Assembly: GCF_033473495.1 (NCBI RefSeq)
Contig: NC_088935.1
Span: forward strand, 5,270,001-5,334,000
Direction: 5' to 3'
DNA length: 64,000 nt
Source: Cercospora beticola
Taxonomy: Eukaryota > Ascomycota > Dothideomycetes > Mycosphaerellales > Mycosphaerellaceae
Below, in pieces: positions 1 through 11,210 of this stretch (position 1 is the stretch's first letter; every line of letters starts with the position of its first letter). The translations under genes were made by a program, and so were the position numbers. A model generated the notes under the pieces. That model saw only the letters and a program-made list of their open reading frames with translations. It had not been told where the DNA came from and did not search any database.

Positions 1-656
1 AACGGCTCCAACGCCCAAGCGCTCTTCTCCCCCTCCCTCATCTCCGAACAAGTCGCCTCGCAGCTTCCCACAGGCTACTCGATCCGCCCGCTCGAACGAA
101 CAGATTTCGAGAAGGGTTTCCTCGATGTTTTGCGGGTTTTGACACAGGTGGGAGAGGTTACGAAAGAGGAGTTTGAGCAGAGGTTTGATGATATGAGGGG
201 GCCTACGACTGGGGAAGGTGCGGCTGCGAACAAGGGCGGGTATCATATTTTGGTGATTTTGGATGGGGAGAAGAAGATTGTGGGGACTGGGGCGTTGATT
301 GTGGAGAAGAAGTTGTGAGTATATTTCTGGTTTCTGGTCGGTTTGGTCGCGCGGTGGCATGGAGGTGTTGGGGAGCGGTGTGAGGGCATAGTTTGAGTGG
401 ACAACGCGACTAACTGAGAAATCACAGCATTCACCACCTTGGACTCGTAGGACATATTGAGGATATTGCAGTCACGAAAGATCAGCAAGGGAAGAAGCTG
501 GGTCTTAGGATCATTCAGGCATTGGACCACTTGGCTGAGAAGGTGGGATGCTACAAGACTATTCTGGATTGCTCAGAAGCGAATGAGGGGTTCTATGTCA
601 AGTGTGGGTATAAGAGGGCTGGGTTGCAAATGGCGCATTATTACAACAAGTCGTGA
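1..656 (+). CDS. GNA1: Glucosamine-6-phosphate N-acetyltransferase, 3' part
   Basis: Partial gene: the start lies left of the window and the frame is open from base 1. Exons are <1-314 and 428-656, with a GTGAGT...ACAG intron. Splicing joins EKK-F to IHHLGLVGHIEDIAV, the conserved core of Gna1. GNAT motifs follow: an acetyl-CoA loop in the QGKKLGLRII stretch, then GCYKTILDCSEANEGFYVKCGY near the C-terminus. Gna1 transfers acetyl from acetyl-CoA to glucosamine-6-phosphate in the cytosolic route to UDP-GlcNAc, needed for chitin, N-glycans and GPI anchors. The stop is TGA at 654-656. The family is about 150-190 residues long, so only a short N-terminal piece is missing. The identification is firm. 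Confidence 0.93.
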
Positions 657-1161
657 GCGTGAGCATGAGCGTGAGGAAGTTTTGATGAGGCATGGTACGA
701 GGTAACGGCAGGTAAATTATGACAGGACTCCGGGGACAGTGCGAGTGAGGGCGCTTCGGCAGATGAGAAGGGCGGAAATTTGTGAACGGAACTCTATAGA
801 GACAGATCAGCTAGAGATATGAGACCATGAGTTCGAAGTCCGGGCACATTCATGTGCATGTCCAACGACGACTCATCCTTGCTGTACCTGCCAAGCCAAA
901 CAGCTGCTTCGCATCTCGTACCTCGAGCTGCAACATCCGAGAATCTTACATACCCAGGTTACCACTTCCCGCATCTTGGTCAGCAAAGATATCGATCTCC
1001 ATGAGGCTGGGTCTTTCCACTACTCACTTGTCCTTTCGAGCATCAACACCGCAAAGCTCTTGGCAAATTTCTGACTGACGCAACCACTTTTTGGAAATCT
1101 CTCAAGCGGGCAAGAACTGTCGACAGATCGTACATCTTAGACATTTTCTTCGCAGTGGACG
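657..1161. other. Intergenic, GNA1 to TRM44
   Basis: Tandem-gene spacer of about 0.5 kb. It should hold the GNA1 3' UTR and the TRM44 promoter and leader. Short open frames here have no recognisable protein character. Confidence 0.6.
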
Positions 1162-3213
1162 ATGGTCAGTCCGATTCAGGAATCAAAGAAGACAGGCGAG
1201 GATGGCGCTCCGAGCAAGCCCGCCTTCGAGCCAAGAGAAGGCAAACAAGTCAAGACATCGATCACTTTGCCAGACGAACTATGGCACACAGTCCTCGAGT
1301 GTCCATGCACATTTCCAACTGCAGTGTTCAACACGGTGATGCTAAACTTGATCAAAAATCCCAACATCACATCAAGTCATCTGTTCCGAGCAGATATCTT
1401 CTATGACAGCGAGACCGACCATTCTTTCAACCCAGATGATGCATCAGATCCATACCGAGATGGTCTTGTTGCTCATATGAAGAAGGAGTTGCAACCAATC
1501 CGAGCGAACTGGCCGGAGTTTCGACTCGAGCGGACGATAGTGAGACAGCTGATACCGAGAAATCCGCAACTGGACAAGCCTATTGTGCAGACTTGCCACA
1601 TCTTCGAGCAAAGTAGAATTGAGGGAGAGCAGACTGAATATCGACAGCTGGTGCTGTACATACCACATGTTCTAAAACTGGAAGATATGCCGTTTTATCA
1701 TCCAACTGTCTCCCAGCTGGCTTTTCTACACACATGGAAATCTTCATTGAAATCGCCAGCATCAAAGAAAGACCCCACCGTCTCGGAACACCTGAATGGG
1801 AACGCAGAACCTCCGGGGACTCTCACGCTCCTGTACCGCCTCTTTTCAGACGAGACCCTTACGACCAAACTCTCACGCACGGCTCTCAAGCTGCTCCAGA
1901 CTATCCATAAGCACGGTCAAGGACAACTAGCTGGCTACGAGAAACGCGTTCATCATGATCAGATCATACCGCAAAAGCGCTATCAAGACACTTATACCCG
2001 CCTCAAAGCGAAATATGGACGGCACTTGAGTGAAAAGTGGGTAGAAGTGACGGATCCAGGCAAACATGTGTTTGAGGATATCGCGATTGCTGCCTTTTTG
2101 ATTGAGCTTTGGAGGGATATGTATGCTGCTCCAGAATTGACCGCTGGGGTCAATAGAAATGGTGACCCACGGCAAGAGAGTGAGAAGGACGACGATACAT
2201 CACGTGACGATGAGCAGCTGCCTAGATTTCCTGGCTTCGTCGATATTGGCTGCGGCAATGGCATTTTGACATACATTCTGCTCGCTGAAGGATACTCTGG
2301 CTCCGGCTTCGATGCAAGACAACGCAAGACATGGTCAATATTCCCCGAAGAGACGCAAGCTCAGCTCGAACAGAAGATACTGGTCCCGAAAGTCTTTCAA
2401 GACGCCTATTCTCCTACCGACGCATCAGAACCCTCTCCAAACAAGCCAACCGATAGAGAACCCTCCTCGAATTCATCCCCACCAGAGGTCTGGCACTCCG
2501 GCATATTCCCTTCTTCACCCACACCTTCACCAGCAGACTCCTCAACCAAAGAAGGCCCCTTCATAATCTCCAACCACGCCGACGAACTCACAGCCTGGAC
2601 TCCTCTCCTCGCCTACCTCAACAGTTCATCTTTCATTGCAATACCCTGCTGCAGCCACGACCTCAGCGGTGCAAGATTTCGTGCTCCGGCTGCCACAGCT
2701 CGCGCCAGGGCCGAAGCAAAAGAAGAGAAAGGGAAAGGAAAATTGGATCATCCTTTGGCTTTTGAGACGAAGAGGTTACCTCAGCAGCAACAACACGGAG
2801 CCGATGAGGAGGATGCTCAAGCTGGTGCAGAACGAGACAGCGCATCAACATCGCCAGTCCCGATAAAGATACCCGAATCCGGCTCCCTTCGCAAATCCCT
2901 CATTCAACAGCGCCTAGCATCCGCATATTCAACTCTTTGCTCTTACGTTGTAAGTCTTGCTACAGATGAAGATTTGAATTTTGACAAAGTGGAAATGGAA
3001 ACGTTGAGAATTCCGAGTACAAGGAATACGGCGATTATTGGGAGACAAAAGCAGCAGAAAACACGAAGTGATGGCGGAGAAGGCGTGGAGGAAAGAATGC
3101 AGCGAGTGAAAGAATTGGTGGAGAGGGAGATGAAGAAGGACATCGGCGCTGTGGCGGGAGAGTGGATTGCGAGGGCGGAAGGGTTGATGAAGAAGCCGAG
3201 TTCTGGGCATTGA
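1162..3213 (+). CDS. TRM44: tRNA (uracil-2'-O)-methyltransferase Trm44
   Basis: Single-exon gene, 683 codons, starting at the first ATG of the frame. Trm44 makes 2'-O-methyluridine at position 44 of tRNA-Ser in the cytoplasm, using S-adenosylmethionine. The SAM-binding motif I lies near residues 358-385 (FVDIGCGNGILTYIL, then GSGFDARQRKTW), which is typical of the Trm44/TRMT44 family. The N-terminal region (LPDELWHTVLECPCTFP) is also family-like. A cysteine-containing IAIPCCSHDLSG segment sits near residues 490-502, followed by a long charged insert rich in K/E/Q. The C-terminal EGVEERMQRVKELVEREM helix is typical. The length agrees with fungal homologues. Confidence 0.92.
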   Translation: MVSPIQESKKTGEDGAPSKPAFEPREGKQVKTSITLPDELWHTVLECPCTFPTAVFNTVMLNLIKNPNITSSHLFRADIFYDSETDHSFNPDDASDPYRDGLVAHMKKELQPIRANWPEFRLERTIVRQLIPRNPQLDKPIVQTCHIFEQSRIEGEQTEYRQLVLYIPHVLKLEDMPFYHPTVSQLAFLHTWKSSLKSPASKKDPTVSEHLNGNAEPPGTLTLLYRLFSDETLTTKLSRTALKLLQTIHKHGQGQLAGYEKRVHHDQIIPQKRYQDTYTRLKAKYGRHLSEKWVEVTDPGKHVFEDIAIAAFLIELWRDMYAAPELTAGVNRNGDPRQESEKDDDTSRDDEQLPRFPGFVDIGCGNGILTYILLAEGYSGSGFDARQRKTWSIFPEETQAQLEQKILVPKVFQDAYSPTDASEPSPNKPTDREPSSNSSPPEVWHSGIFPSSPTPSPADSSTKEGPFIISNHADELTAWTPLLAYLNSSSFIAIPCCSHDLSGARFRAPAATARARAEAKEEKGKGKLDHPLAFETKRLPQQQQHGADEEDAQAGAERDSASTSPVPIKIPESGSLRKSLIQQRLASAYSTLCSYVVSLATDEDLNFDKVEMETLRIPSTRNTAIIGRQKQQKTRSDGGEGVEERMQRVKELVEREMKKDIGAVAGEWIARAEGLMKKPSSGH

Positions 3214-3780
3214 TTGGACTTGTGTATATGAACTCTTGATACCGCTTAGTCCGCCGAGCGATCGAGACCTGTTGGATTTTATTTCAACGAGAGCGTGTTC
3301 TGAAAAGGCTTACTACTTCCTGTTGTGGAGCGTATTGAACAGTTACTTTCGAAGGCGTGTGTAGATGCCCATTCGAGACTGATACCAAGAGAAGAGCCGA
3401 TTTCAAGCTTTCGAAAATGGTTCCAATTACTTGCTACTGCAAGAATTATACCAGCTATCCTGTTTTCATCGTTCGTTCGTAGGTACTCGCCTCAGAAACA
3501 CACGCTCGCTTCTTTCAAGATCAGCTCTTGTCGCTGGTAAATGCAATAACACACTCGCAAAACCAATTCAGGCTGTGGAATCGAATCGTAACAATCCTCT
3601 TATCCATTTCATTACCCAAGATGCCGCATCATGAAGGAGACGCCGGCGGCGCGATCTGTCCCTTCGCTTTCAGGCTGGAGACGCTGTTGCTGCGATTGAG
3701 GTGGGGTTGTGGTGCGGACTGCGACATCAAAATCAGCACATTCCAAACATGACTGCAGAAGGCCACGCAATTCTCACCTC
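3214..3780. other. Convergent 3' intergenic
   Basis: The spacer lies between the 3' ends of TRM44 (+) and the next minus-strand gene. Only short, incoherent frames are seen. It presumably holds the two 3' UTRs. Confidence 0.55.
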
Positions 3781-5544
3781 CTAATCCGAGTAGTAGCCCG
3801 CCTTGCGCAGATGATACTCCTTCTCGCGAGCTTCCTCCTTTTTCCTGCAGCAAAAACACTCCTCGTTAGTCTCATTTCTCACATCACGAAACACCACACT
3901 TCAACATCGATGCTGCTCCGCAACCACACCATCTACCCGAGTACTGTTCTTACCTCGAAGTGGAAGGTGGTGGCGGCGGGTGTTTAGTACGATCTTGACT
4001 CTTGCCGCGCACAGAGGAATAATCATGCTGATGCCTATTGATACTGCTGTGACGAGAGTGATGTGATGTAGCACGATGACGAGGATCAGCATACCTTTCC
4101 CTTGCTTGAAACACGTTAGCAGCTATCGCACCAACGGCCGTGGCGAGTGCTCGAGGCACAGGCCCTTTTCCAAACTCGCTACCGATGAGACCGCCGGCGA
4201 GCGCTCCCACTGCGCTGTAACCTAATCCTCGCTGGCTCGTGTCAAATGGACCTTTGACTGTGGACTTACTCTCTGATGCGACTGTGGGCGGTGGGACGTC
4301 TCGAGGGGGTGGACGGGATCGTCTTCGTCGGCTTCGGCTTCGTTCATCGCGGGAGTCTTCGGAGTAGTAGCTGTCTTGCGATGGCGATCGGTCTCGCCGC
4401 GATCTTCGAGACCGGCGGCGCTCACGTCGTGATTGACGAGCGGTTTCGTCGGATTCGTAGCCGCTCCTCGATTTGTGATCGTACCGATCATCATACTGTC
4501 TACTGCGCTGTTCCTGTGGGTTAGGCATATATCCAGGCTGGGTACCCGGTAACGCTTCCTGGGCGTACGGGTTTTGCTGATAGTCTGAGGGTGGAGGTGC
4601 CACTTTGGTCGCAGCGACTTGGTTCATGTAGGTAGGCTGCACTGAGCCCACGTCGGATTGAGGCGGTGGGTATCCTTGAGCATGTGTAGGTCCTCCGTAG
4701 ATGTGCGCGTAGGGAACATATCCAGTAGACATGCCGCCGCGCAATGTTGATGTTGATCGGGCTGGTGGCTGATTAGGGTCGTGGCCGAATGATGAGTTGA
4801 CACTACCAGCAATATTCGGCTGAGGTTGGAAGGGTTGCGGTGATCCATAAGCGCCGCTAGAAGCCTGCGGTGACCCATATGCACCATTGGAAGGCAACGG
4901 AGAGCCATACGCTCCGTTCGAGGGAGCAGGCGAACCGAATGCCCCATTCTGCTGGAATGCTTGGGCAGCAGCAAATCTACCTCCCATAGCCGCAGCGCCA
5001 GCCATCGGATCTGTGTATGTTACCGAGGGCGGAGGTGGTTCAGCAGGAGGAATGGCACCGTCTCCATACTCGATGCCACCACGCTTTCGTGACGACCGAT
5101 GGTGGCCATCGTCTTTCCCATACTTGTCGTCGTCGTCCCTCCGCCGCGCTCTACTACGCTTGCGACGCGGCCGGTTGTTAATCTCGTCGAAATCGTCTGC
5201 CCCATCGACCGGCTTCTTAGCATCAGACCGTCGCGACCGATGTCCGTCTGATCGATAACCATTCTCTCGGTCGTCTCTCGAGTCGCGATCGTCTTCGTAT
5301 TCGTCGTCGCTGTAGCGTCTCGATCGTCGTTTCTTCATTTTGGCGCTGCTCTTCTTTTCCTCCTTCTCGAGCTCGTCCTCAAGGTCGGCCTTCTTCTCCT
5401 TGGCCTTGTAGTAGCCGCCAGGAATCTTTTCGAACCACTCGTCGGGCACCTTGTCGGCCTATATTTACCGCCAAGTCAGCCCTGCAGCCATGACACCACG
5501 TACCGGGATATGGTCGCTTGGATAGATAGACTTACGCCCCACAT
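3781..5544 (-). CDS. Disordered SR/Pro-rich protein with glycine-zipper segment
   Basis: Three exons: 5544-5536, 5458-3954 and 3844-3781, total 1,578 nt, 525 residues. The first exon encodes only MWG. Splicing gives MWGADKVPDEWFEKIPGGYY, and the last exon adds KKEEAREKEYHLRKAGYYSD and the stop. The protein is highly charged (SRRSRRDRSP, KRSRARRRDDDD) with a central run of SPxPSNGAYG repeats (GAYGSPLPSNGAYGSPQASS). One hydrophobic segment, GYSAVGALAGGLIGSEFG, is a glycine-zipper-like stretch near the C-terminus. I do not recognise a function; it recalls fungal DUF3824-type low-complexity proteins, from memory only. Without splicing at 3953 the frame stops at once (TAA 3952-3950), so the last exon is an inference from good donor, acceptor and phase. 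Confidence 0.75.
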
Positions 5545-7760
5545 GACACCTGTGACGATGATGGAGGTTAGTTCGAGACGCGATTCATGGGCTGCAGTCG
5601 GCTCGACTTCACTTCACGCACCTCGCAGAATGAGCTTCTCCATATGAGGTCCTATCCGTACGAATGGCGCGGCTCGCGGGATTCAACTCGTCGCTGCGTT
5701 GCGACTGATTTCGACTGTCTGAGGCCTTCCGGCTGGACTGTTCGACGATGCTGGAAATTGGCCGTGCCTGTTTCGCGTGCGTCGGGTATCAAGACGAGCA
5801 AGGAAGAGGCTGTCGCTTTTGGTTGGGCTTCTGCAGCATGGCGAGGATGCCGCTGTTACACGAGCCCAGTGATCGGCGCCAGGTCGCCAGTCAAGAGAAC
5901 CACGTCGCCGGTGGCTGCTGGCGTTGTGAGCTGTTCACTGCGCGCGGCTTGGACGCGGCTGATGGAATATGTGCTGTTTACCTCGCAGGATGCGGTGAAG
6001 AGAGTGACGGATATGAGAGATGAATGATGGAGTGAGTGACTCGGCGAAGAACGGCGGCCTACCTGTTTGCTCGATCTCGTGCGACGAAATGCTCGAGCGT
6101 GTGCTATCGTGCTATCTTGCAGGAAGGCGCAGACGTCACTCTGCAGGAGCACTGTGGGCTTCACTTGCAAACGGTATACCCGCCGGCAGGAGCCCGAATT
6201 GCGACTGCCGAAGTACCGAGATAGGATCCGGTGCAGCACCCAAGAATGTGTTGGTGGGCGATGCTTTCTTTTGCGCTTGTTGATGTGCCAGATACGGATC
6301 ACACGCAAGATCGTGAAGATGTGGAGCCGTATTGGCCCTTATGAGTTTCGGGAGGGTCGCTGACTAAGTATGCTTGGCATCACAGCGTTGCTGAACCGCA
6401 TGTGCTAACTGCGAAAGAGAGCTCTCTTCTCTGATCTCCTTCCTCATGCAAAGTGGTGCTAGAAGAACCATTCAGACCGACAGATTGATGCCCCTGATCC
6501 AACGTTAGCCTTACACGATCAGTGCGACGAGGATTTGACTGGAGATATCAGCGGAAATAGTATCGTATCGTCGCGACAAGATTTGCAACTATAAGCCTTG
6601 AGTCCGGAGGAGCAGTCTTCACTTGCGGCATGCTACTACATCTCAGGCCCTTCGAACAAGGTGAAAACTGCTCGAGCCCAAAGGTGCGATCAAATTGCGC
6701 TATGCGGGGGAGAAGCGTGGAGAATATGCCGAAGCGTACACTTACGAAGCAACACGTTGCGCAAAGAGTTGAGTACGAGAATACAATGGAAAACTGGCTG
6801 TTGAAAAGCGTCTCGCGAAGTAGGTCCGAAGAAAACTTCACTTCGAGAAATATTCGCCGAATAAGAGAGGAGTGAGATGTAGAGACCGACAAACACTCTC
6901 CGAGACATGGTACCTGTACAGTCGAAACAGTCAAACTGGCCAGTGAGGAACATTCTCCAGCGCACAGCATAGAGCAGTACGCAGCACAGGAATCTACAAC
7001 TTTGACCAAGACGACTGGGATGATCTAGTATGCTAGTCTAGTGGTCAGTCTGTCTTGGCCAGTCTGGGCGTAAGCTGCACAGACCGTGATCGAGATCCAG
7101 TATTAACGAACAGCCAGTCGGAACATTCGTTCATCATAGAGACCAGATATGGTTGCCAAGGATCAATTGCGGACGCTCTTTCGTCGAGGTTGTCTCCTAC
7201 TTCTCCTTCGTCCATCGCGAGAATGGGTGTTCTTCTGGAAATTTTCGGATGGAACTGACGATGCTCATAGCACCATCCGCAACCAACGCAGCTGTTGCGT
7301 AATTCTACTATTGGTCACCCGACTCCAAATCAGCACTGCCTACAAGCCCGCGTGTCGATTGAGCTCGGCGGCCTTGGTTCCGCGTCATCAGCCATTGAAC
7401 ACGTTCATGTGTAACTTGCGGTGTTTCCATAGCACTAATCACGCTGCACATTCTGTTGCCTAGATTCCACTACTTCTGTCCAAAACACATTCCCTACAAG
7501 CTCAGCTGTCGACTACACTCCGCGCCCTTGGCCAGCGTCTTTCACAAACAACTAGTGAGGTTCATGGATACTGTTCCATGAAAGACAATGAGGCTGTGAG
7601 GTAAGAGAAGAGAATGCGGCCGCATAGATATTATCCTATATAGTCTCCTGTCCATCCTTATTTCTTGCAACATCAGCCCTGCAACAGTACAACAAAAGCA
7701 AACTTTATACAACCAAGCTCTTCATCAACCCCTTCCAAGCAACCCAACCACGAACCCAAA
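5545..7760. other. Gene-poor stretch with no convincing gene
   Basis: About 2.2 kb between the divergent SR/Pro-rich gene and the small secreted-protein gene. Frames of up to 150 codons occur on both strands (for example 5587-6027 + and 5856-6308 -) but overlap each other and have no coherent composition. It may include 5' leader introns of the neighbours. Confidence 0.45.
7636..7643 (+). promoter_or_regulatory. TATA-like element of small secreted-protein gene
   Basis: CTATATAG lies about 120 bp upstream of the ATG at 7761. A CA-rich leader, typical of strongly expressed fungal genes, follows before the start. No transcript start is known. Confidence 0.45.
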
Positions 7761-8086
7761 ATGTTTAAACTCACCTTCCTCATTGCCGCCCTCCTCGCCG
7801 TCACAGCAAATTGCGCCATTTTTTGCAGTTCTACTACAGCGATCGACTACCAAGGTTGTGCTCTGAATCGAATGCCACTCTGCGTACGTGCCAGCCAAAA
7901 TTCCCTTCCTTTTCACATTGAGAGGGTTTCGTAACTTTGGTTCTTTTTTGCTAACATTGGGTTCTACTCGTATAGTGCCGAAAAGAGAGATCACTCGCTT
8001 TCACAAACGAGTACGCCGCTGGGTATGCTCCTCGTCGAGGAGTTCCGTGTGCTGAGGGAGGGATAACGTACTGTGTGAGGAAGTAG
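7761..8086 (+). CDS. Small six-cysteine secreted protein (effector-like)
   Basis: Two exons, 7761-7883 and 7976-8086, total 234 nt, 77 residues. Donor GTACGT, acceptor TATAG, phase 0. A clear signal peptide (MFKLTFLIAALLAVTANCA) is predicted by eye. The mature part has six cysteines at residues 22, 33, 41, 42, 66 and 74, including an adjacent CC pair created exactly at the exon junction (LC|CRK). Small size, secretion and a C-C-CC-C-C pattern are usual for fungal cysteine-rich secreted proteins, some of which are effectors and others antimicrobial. No family is recognised. The intron is needed: unspliced, the frame runs out to a short tail with no further cysteines. Confidence 0.75.
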
Positions 8087-8474
8087 GGTGGGAGAGATAT
8101 GTCGGAGGGTCGGAGTGTGGCTCAAATTGGCATCCGTGGAGTTGTAAGAGAGGGTTCGTGTTGATGATGGATATGGTGATTTGTATGAGGAACAGGTCTA
8201 CCTCGTACGAGTGCAGTTGTGGTCAGGAATGGAATTATGTCGACCAGTCAATGCTATGCGAATGTCAAAGCGGATACTTTTCTGCAGCCAAACTTGATGC
8301 ATTGAGATTCGTGTTGCTTGCGAACATTTGGAGCACTTACGACCGCGGTCGAATGATCTGGCACGAATGTGATGTAATTTGTGTGCACAACATCAAATCA
8401 TTTCATCATCAGCTATATACTCCTCTCCATGCCATCACCACTCCTATCTGCTCATCTCACCTCGACGCAAGATC
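8087..8474. other. Convergent 3' intergenic
   Basis: It separates the 3' ends of the small secreted-protein gene (+) and the aspartic-protease-like gene (-). No coding signal was found. Confidence 0.55.
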
Positions 8475-10203
8475 TCATTCAAGCGTAGGATCCCCATTGT
8501 ACCTCGGGTTCTTCGGCTGTTGTACATACGTGCCATCGAAATCCTGACCAAAATCATTCTGTACTTCAGACATCGGTCGCATCTCTGTCTTTCTCTTCCG
8601 TCGCACGAGGAAGTAAGCTGCTGCACCAATCAGGGCGAGTCCTCCTACGCCGCCGACAACGCCTCCAGCTATGGCGCCCGTGTTGACAGGGGTCGGATCT
8701 GGCACTGGTGTGTGGGTACCTGATGGAGTAGGAACACCACCGGAGGGAGTTGCGGAGGGTCTGAGGCTGGCGGCCACTCTGGCGACTTGACCCGGGCCCG
8801 CTTCGATTGCGATGATATTAGAAGTTTCGGCCACTTCGGTAGCGGCTTGCGCGATCGAGATCTGATTGTTGTCCATGTCGAATACCATGAACATGCTTTC
8901 CAGAACTGGCCCTCCAAGACTGTACCAAGTCTTCTCGTCTTCGTCTTCCCTAAAGTCCGGAGTGATCATGAATGTACACTGGTCAGATCCATTGGCGTAC
9001 TGCAGCGGCCTGCCAGCCGCCAAATCAACCGGCTGCTTGATAAGGTCCTTGACACCCACCTCAATCTTAATCTTGCCACCAAAAGTGAATGTGATCTTAT
9101 CTTCGGTGTCAGCGTAATCGCAGATGCAAGACCCGTTTGGAGTGAGAAATGGAAAGTAGGGCAAAATATACGCCGCGTAATGTCCATAGGGCAGTAGCAT
9201 GGTCTGCGAAGCAGTTGACGGGATCACAGCCACAGCAGGATCGTCGAGGTTCCAAGCCGCCATGCCTTCTGCATCTGATGACCACAGCGTTGTCGTGTTA
9301 TTGCCAGCCGTGAATTCGGCTCCAGTAATGGTTGTGATGAATCGACGGGGTGCAGTGGTATTCTTGCCATCAATACCAATATATGGTCTGGTATTATTCA
9401 TCAGATCAATAGTTGCAAGCTCTCCAACGTATCGCGTTGTGTCAAGGCCACCAAATACAAGGGAGCCTGATGTATCTGGCAGAAGTGCTGTTAGCAATGC
9501 ATTCATCAGAGATGGGGGTGGTCGCTTGCAGCTTACCTGGGCGACCGAGCGCGATGGAGAACAGTCTACTTTCAGACAGGTTCGCGCGTACCATGACCTC
9601 AGGCACATTTTGATATGGCCGTGACAAACCAGTGCGGTTTACGGACGATAGTGTTGAGTATCCAAGCCCCATCATGGCTAGGGGATACTCTTCGTTGACA
9701 TTGATTTCTTCCCCGACGCCGAACTGTACATCTTCAAGTTGTAATTGCCCAATCCCAAGTACATCGCTCCCAATAGGGCCAATAATCTCATTGCCATCTG
9801 CATAGCTGACTTCAAAAGCGGGCGATTCGGCAACTTCTTCGTAGGTGCCCGATGCAGAAGAATTAAACGTTCCCCCGCGACAAGGTCCTGGTGTAGCAGA
9901 GGAGGAGTTGCAAGTGGCAGCGGTGATCGAATCGACGTAGAGGTCCACAGAGCCGGTACTGACCCATACTGTCTGTCGCTGTGGCGGAGTGCCTATCGTG
10001 ATGTCGATGTAGTAGCCACCATAGGGATACCAGTAATTATTATAATATATGTCACCTTCCAGCGGTCCTTGCGATTGTCTGGCACGAACTCGAGCCCCGC
10101 TGTGATGACCCTTCGGCTCTGAGAAGACAGGCAGTTCCAGCACGCAATCAGCCAACTGGAATCCCAAAGCAAGCCATAGGCATGAGGTGATGAAGAGCGT
10201 CAT
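8475..10203 (-). CDS. Membrane-anchored aspartic-protease-fold protein, probably inactive
   Basis: Two exons, 10203-9537 and 9475-8475, total 1,668 nt, 555 residues. Splicing joins SIALGRP to DTSGSLVFGG, a pepsin-family signature. A signal peptide (about residues 1-20) precedes a two-lobe A1 domain, with YYIDITIGTPPQRQTVWV and then, at residues 82-85, STGS where active enzymes have DTGS. The second lobe reads AVIPSTASQTMLLP around residues 305-318, so Pro308 replaces the second catalytic Asp. After a Thr/Pro-rich linker comes a transmembrane helix (AGGVVGGVGGLALIGAAAYF) and a short basic cytoplasmic tail, as in yapsin-type or CtsD-type surface proteins. With both aspartates absent, proteolysis is unlikely; a binding or scaffold role at the plasma membrane or wall is inferred. 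Confidence 0.85.
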
Positions 10204-11210
10204 CGCAATTCGCTGTCGTTCACAAAGTCTCCCACCGTTGCCGTTGAAGCTTGAGAGAATGCTGCGATCACAGCAAACGAGAGAATAAAGTACTGGGCTG
10301 ACTCGATCAGGCTGGAAAGCTGTAAGCGTCGCAGAATCGCAACGTGCCCAGCTTCAGAGAGATATCTCACCGACCATTGAAGGTTCTATACACAATCAAC
10401 GATAGACAGGCAGGCCACATAGTGCAGTAGAGCTTTGATCGCCTTCGCCACGCAGGCCGAGACTCCTGTGCCCTTGTCGGTCGAGGATATCTTCTTGCGG
10501 CAACTTGCATTCTGGTGGCACCTCTGCAGGGACCCAGACGCGTAGGCCGCCCTTCCAGCCTCGCAGGATTCCAGAAGGAGTCCAATGTAACACCGTTGTG
10601 TCCTACAGCGTGGGATACTGGTAGATTGTGGCCTTGCTCCGCTTCGAGGCCTCAGCCAATGTGCATCAGTGCATGGCTTGCTGATCGTGGACTGATCATA
10701 ACTGGCGGCCTCAATCATGCGGCGGATTGCATGCCGAAATTGGTGTGGATGGGCACGCAAGGCTGAGTTGTGGAAAGTCTGTACAACACTTCGCGCATGA
10801 AGCGAGAAGGTCGATCGCGGGTCACCTCTCGGCGGGTCTGTGTTGCAAACGTCGTAACAAATCACTTGCCCCGCCCTGCCTCGAAGCCGATGCAAGTTTG
10901 GGCGGGTGCGGATGGTACACAGAACAGAAGATGAGAGGCTTGTATCTTGGAGTTTGAGAAGGGTGAAGTACAGTTGCATTTCCTGCCTGAGGCCAGAGGC
11001 GCTCGAAACCCCGAGGATGAGCCGGGCCGAGCACGTGCACGTGCACGCCCAAGCCATCGCCATTGCCATCAACTTGCACACAATAATCATCTAGACTCAT
11101 CGAAAATAACGCCCTACTCATCCCCCCTCAACAAACACTACGGATATGGAAATTGCCAAAGCGGAGAGAAGAACAGTCGCACCAGTGTTCCCCACCCATC
11201 TAGCCCACAC
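10204..11210. other. Intergenic with tandem CACGTG
   Basis: About 1 kb between the start of the protease-like gene and the 3' end of the Hsp70-like gene, both on the minus strand. Two adjacent CACGTG hexamers (11032-11037 and 11038-11043) form an E-box pair of the kind bound by bHLH factors. A 234-codon minus-strand frame at 10386-11090 is Cys/Arg/Ser-rich without domain character and is not called. Confidence 0.4.

Noticed and set aside
5587..6308. Overlapping frames of about 150 codons on both strands
   Set aside because: Composition is Arg/Ser/Thr/Cys-rich and neither frame has a domain, start context or splice continuation.
10386..11090. 234-codon minus-strand frame
   Set aside because: Cys/Arg/Ser/Thr-rich, no domain, no supported ATG context, overlaps other frames; looks like an open shadow in GC-rich spacer DNA.
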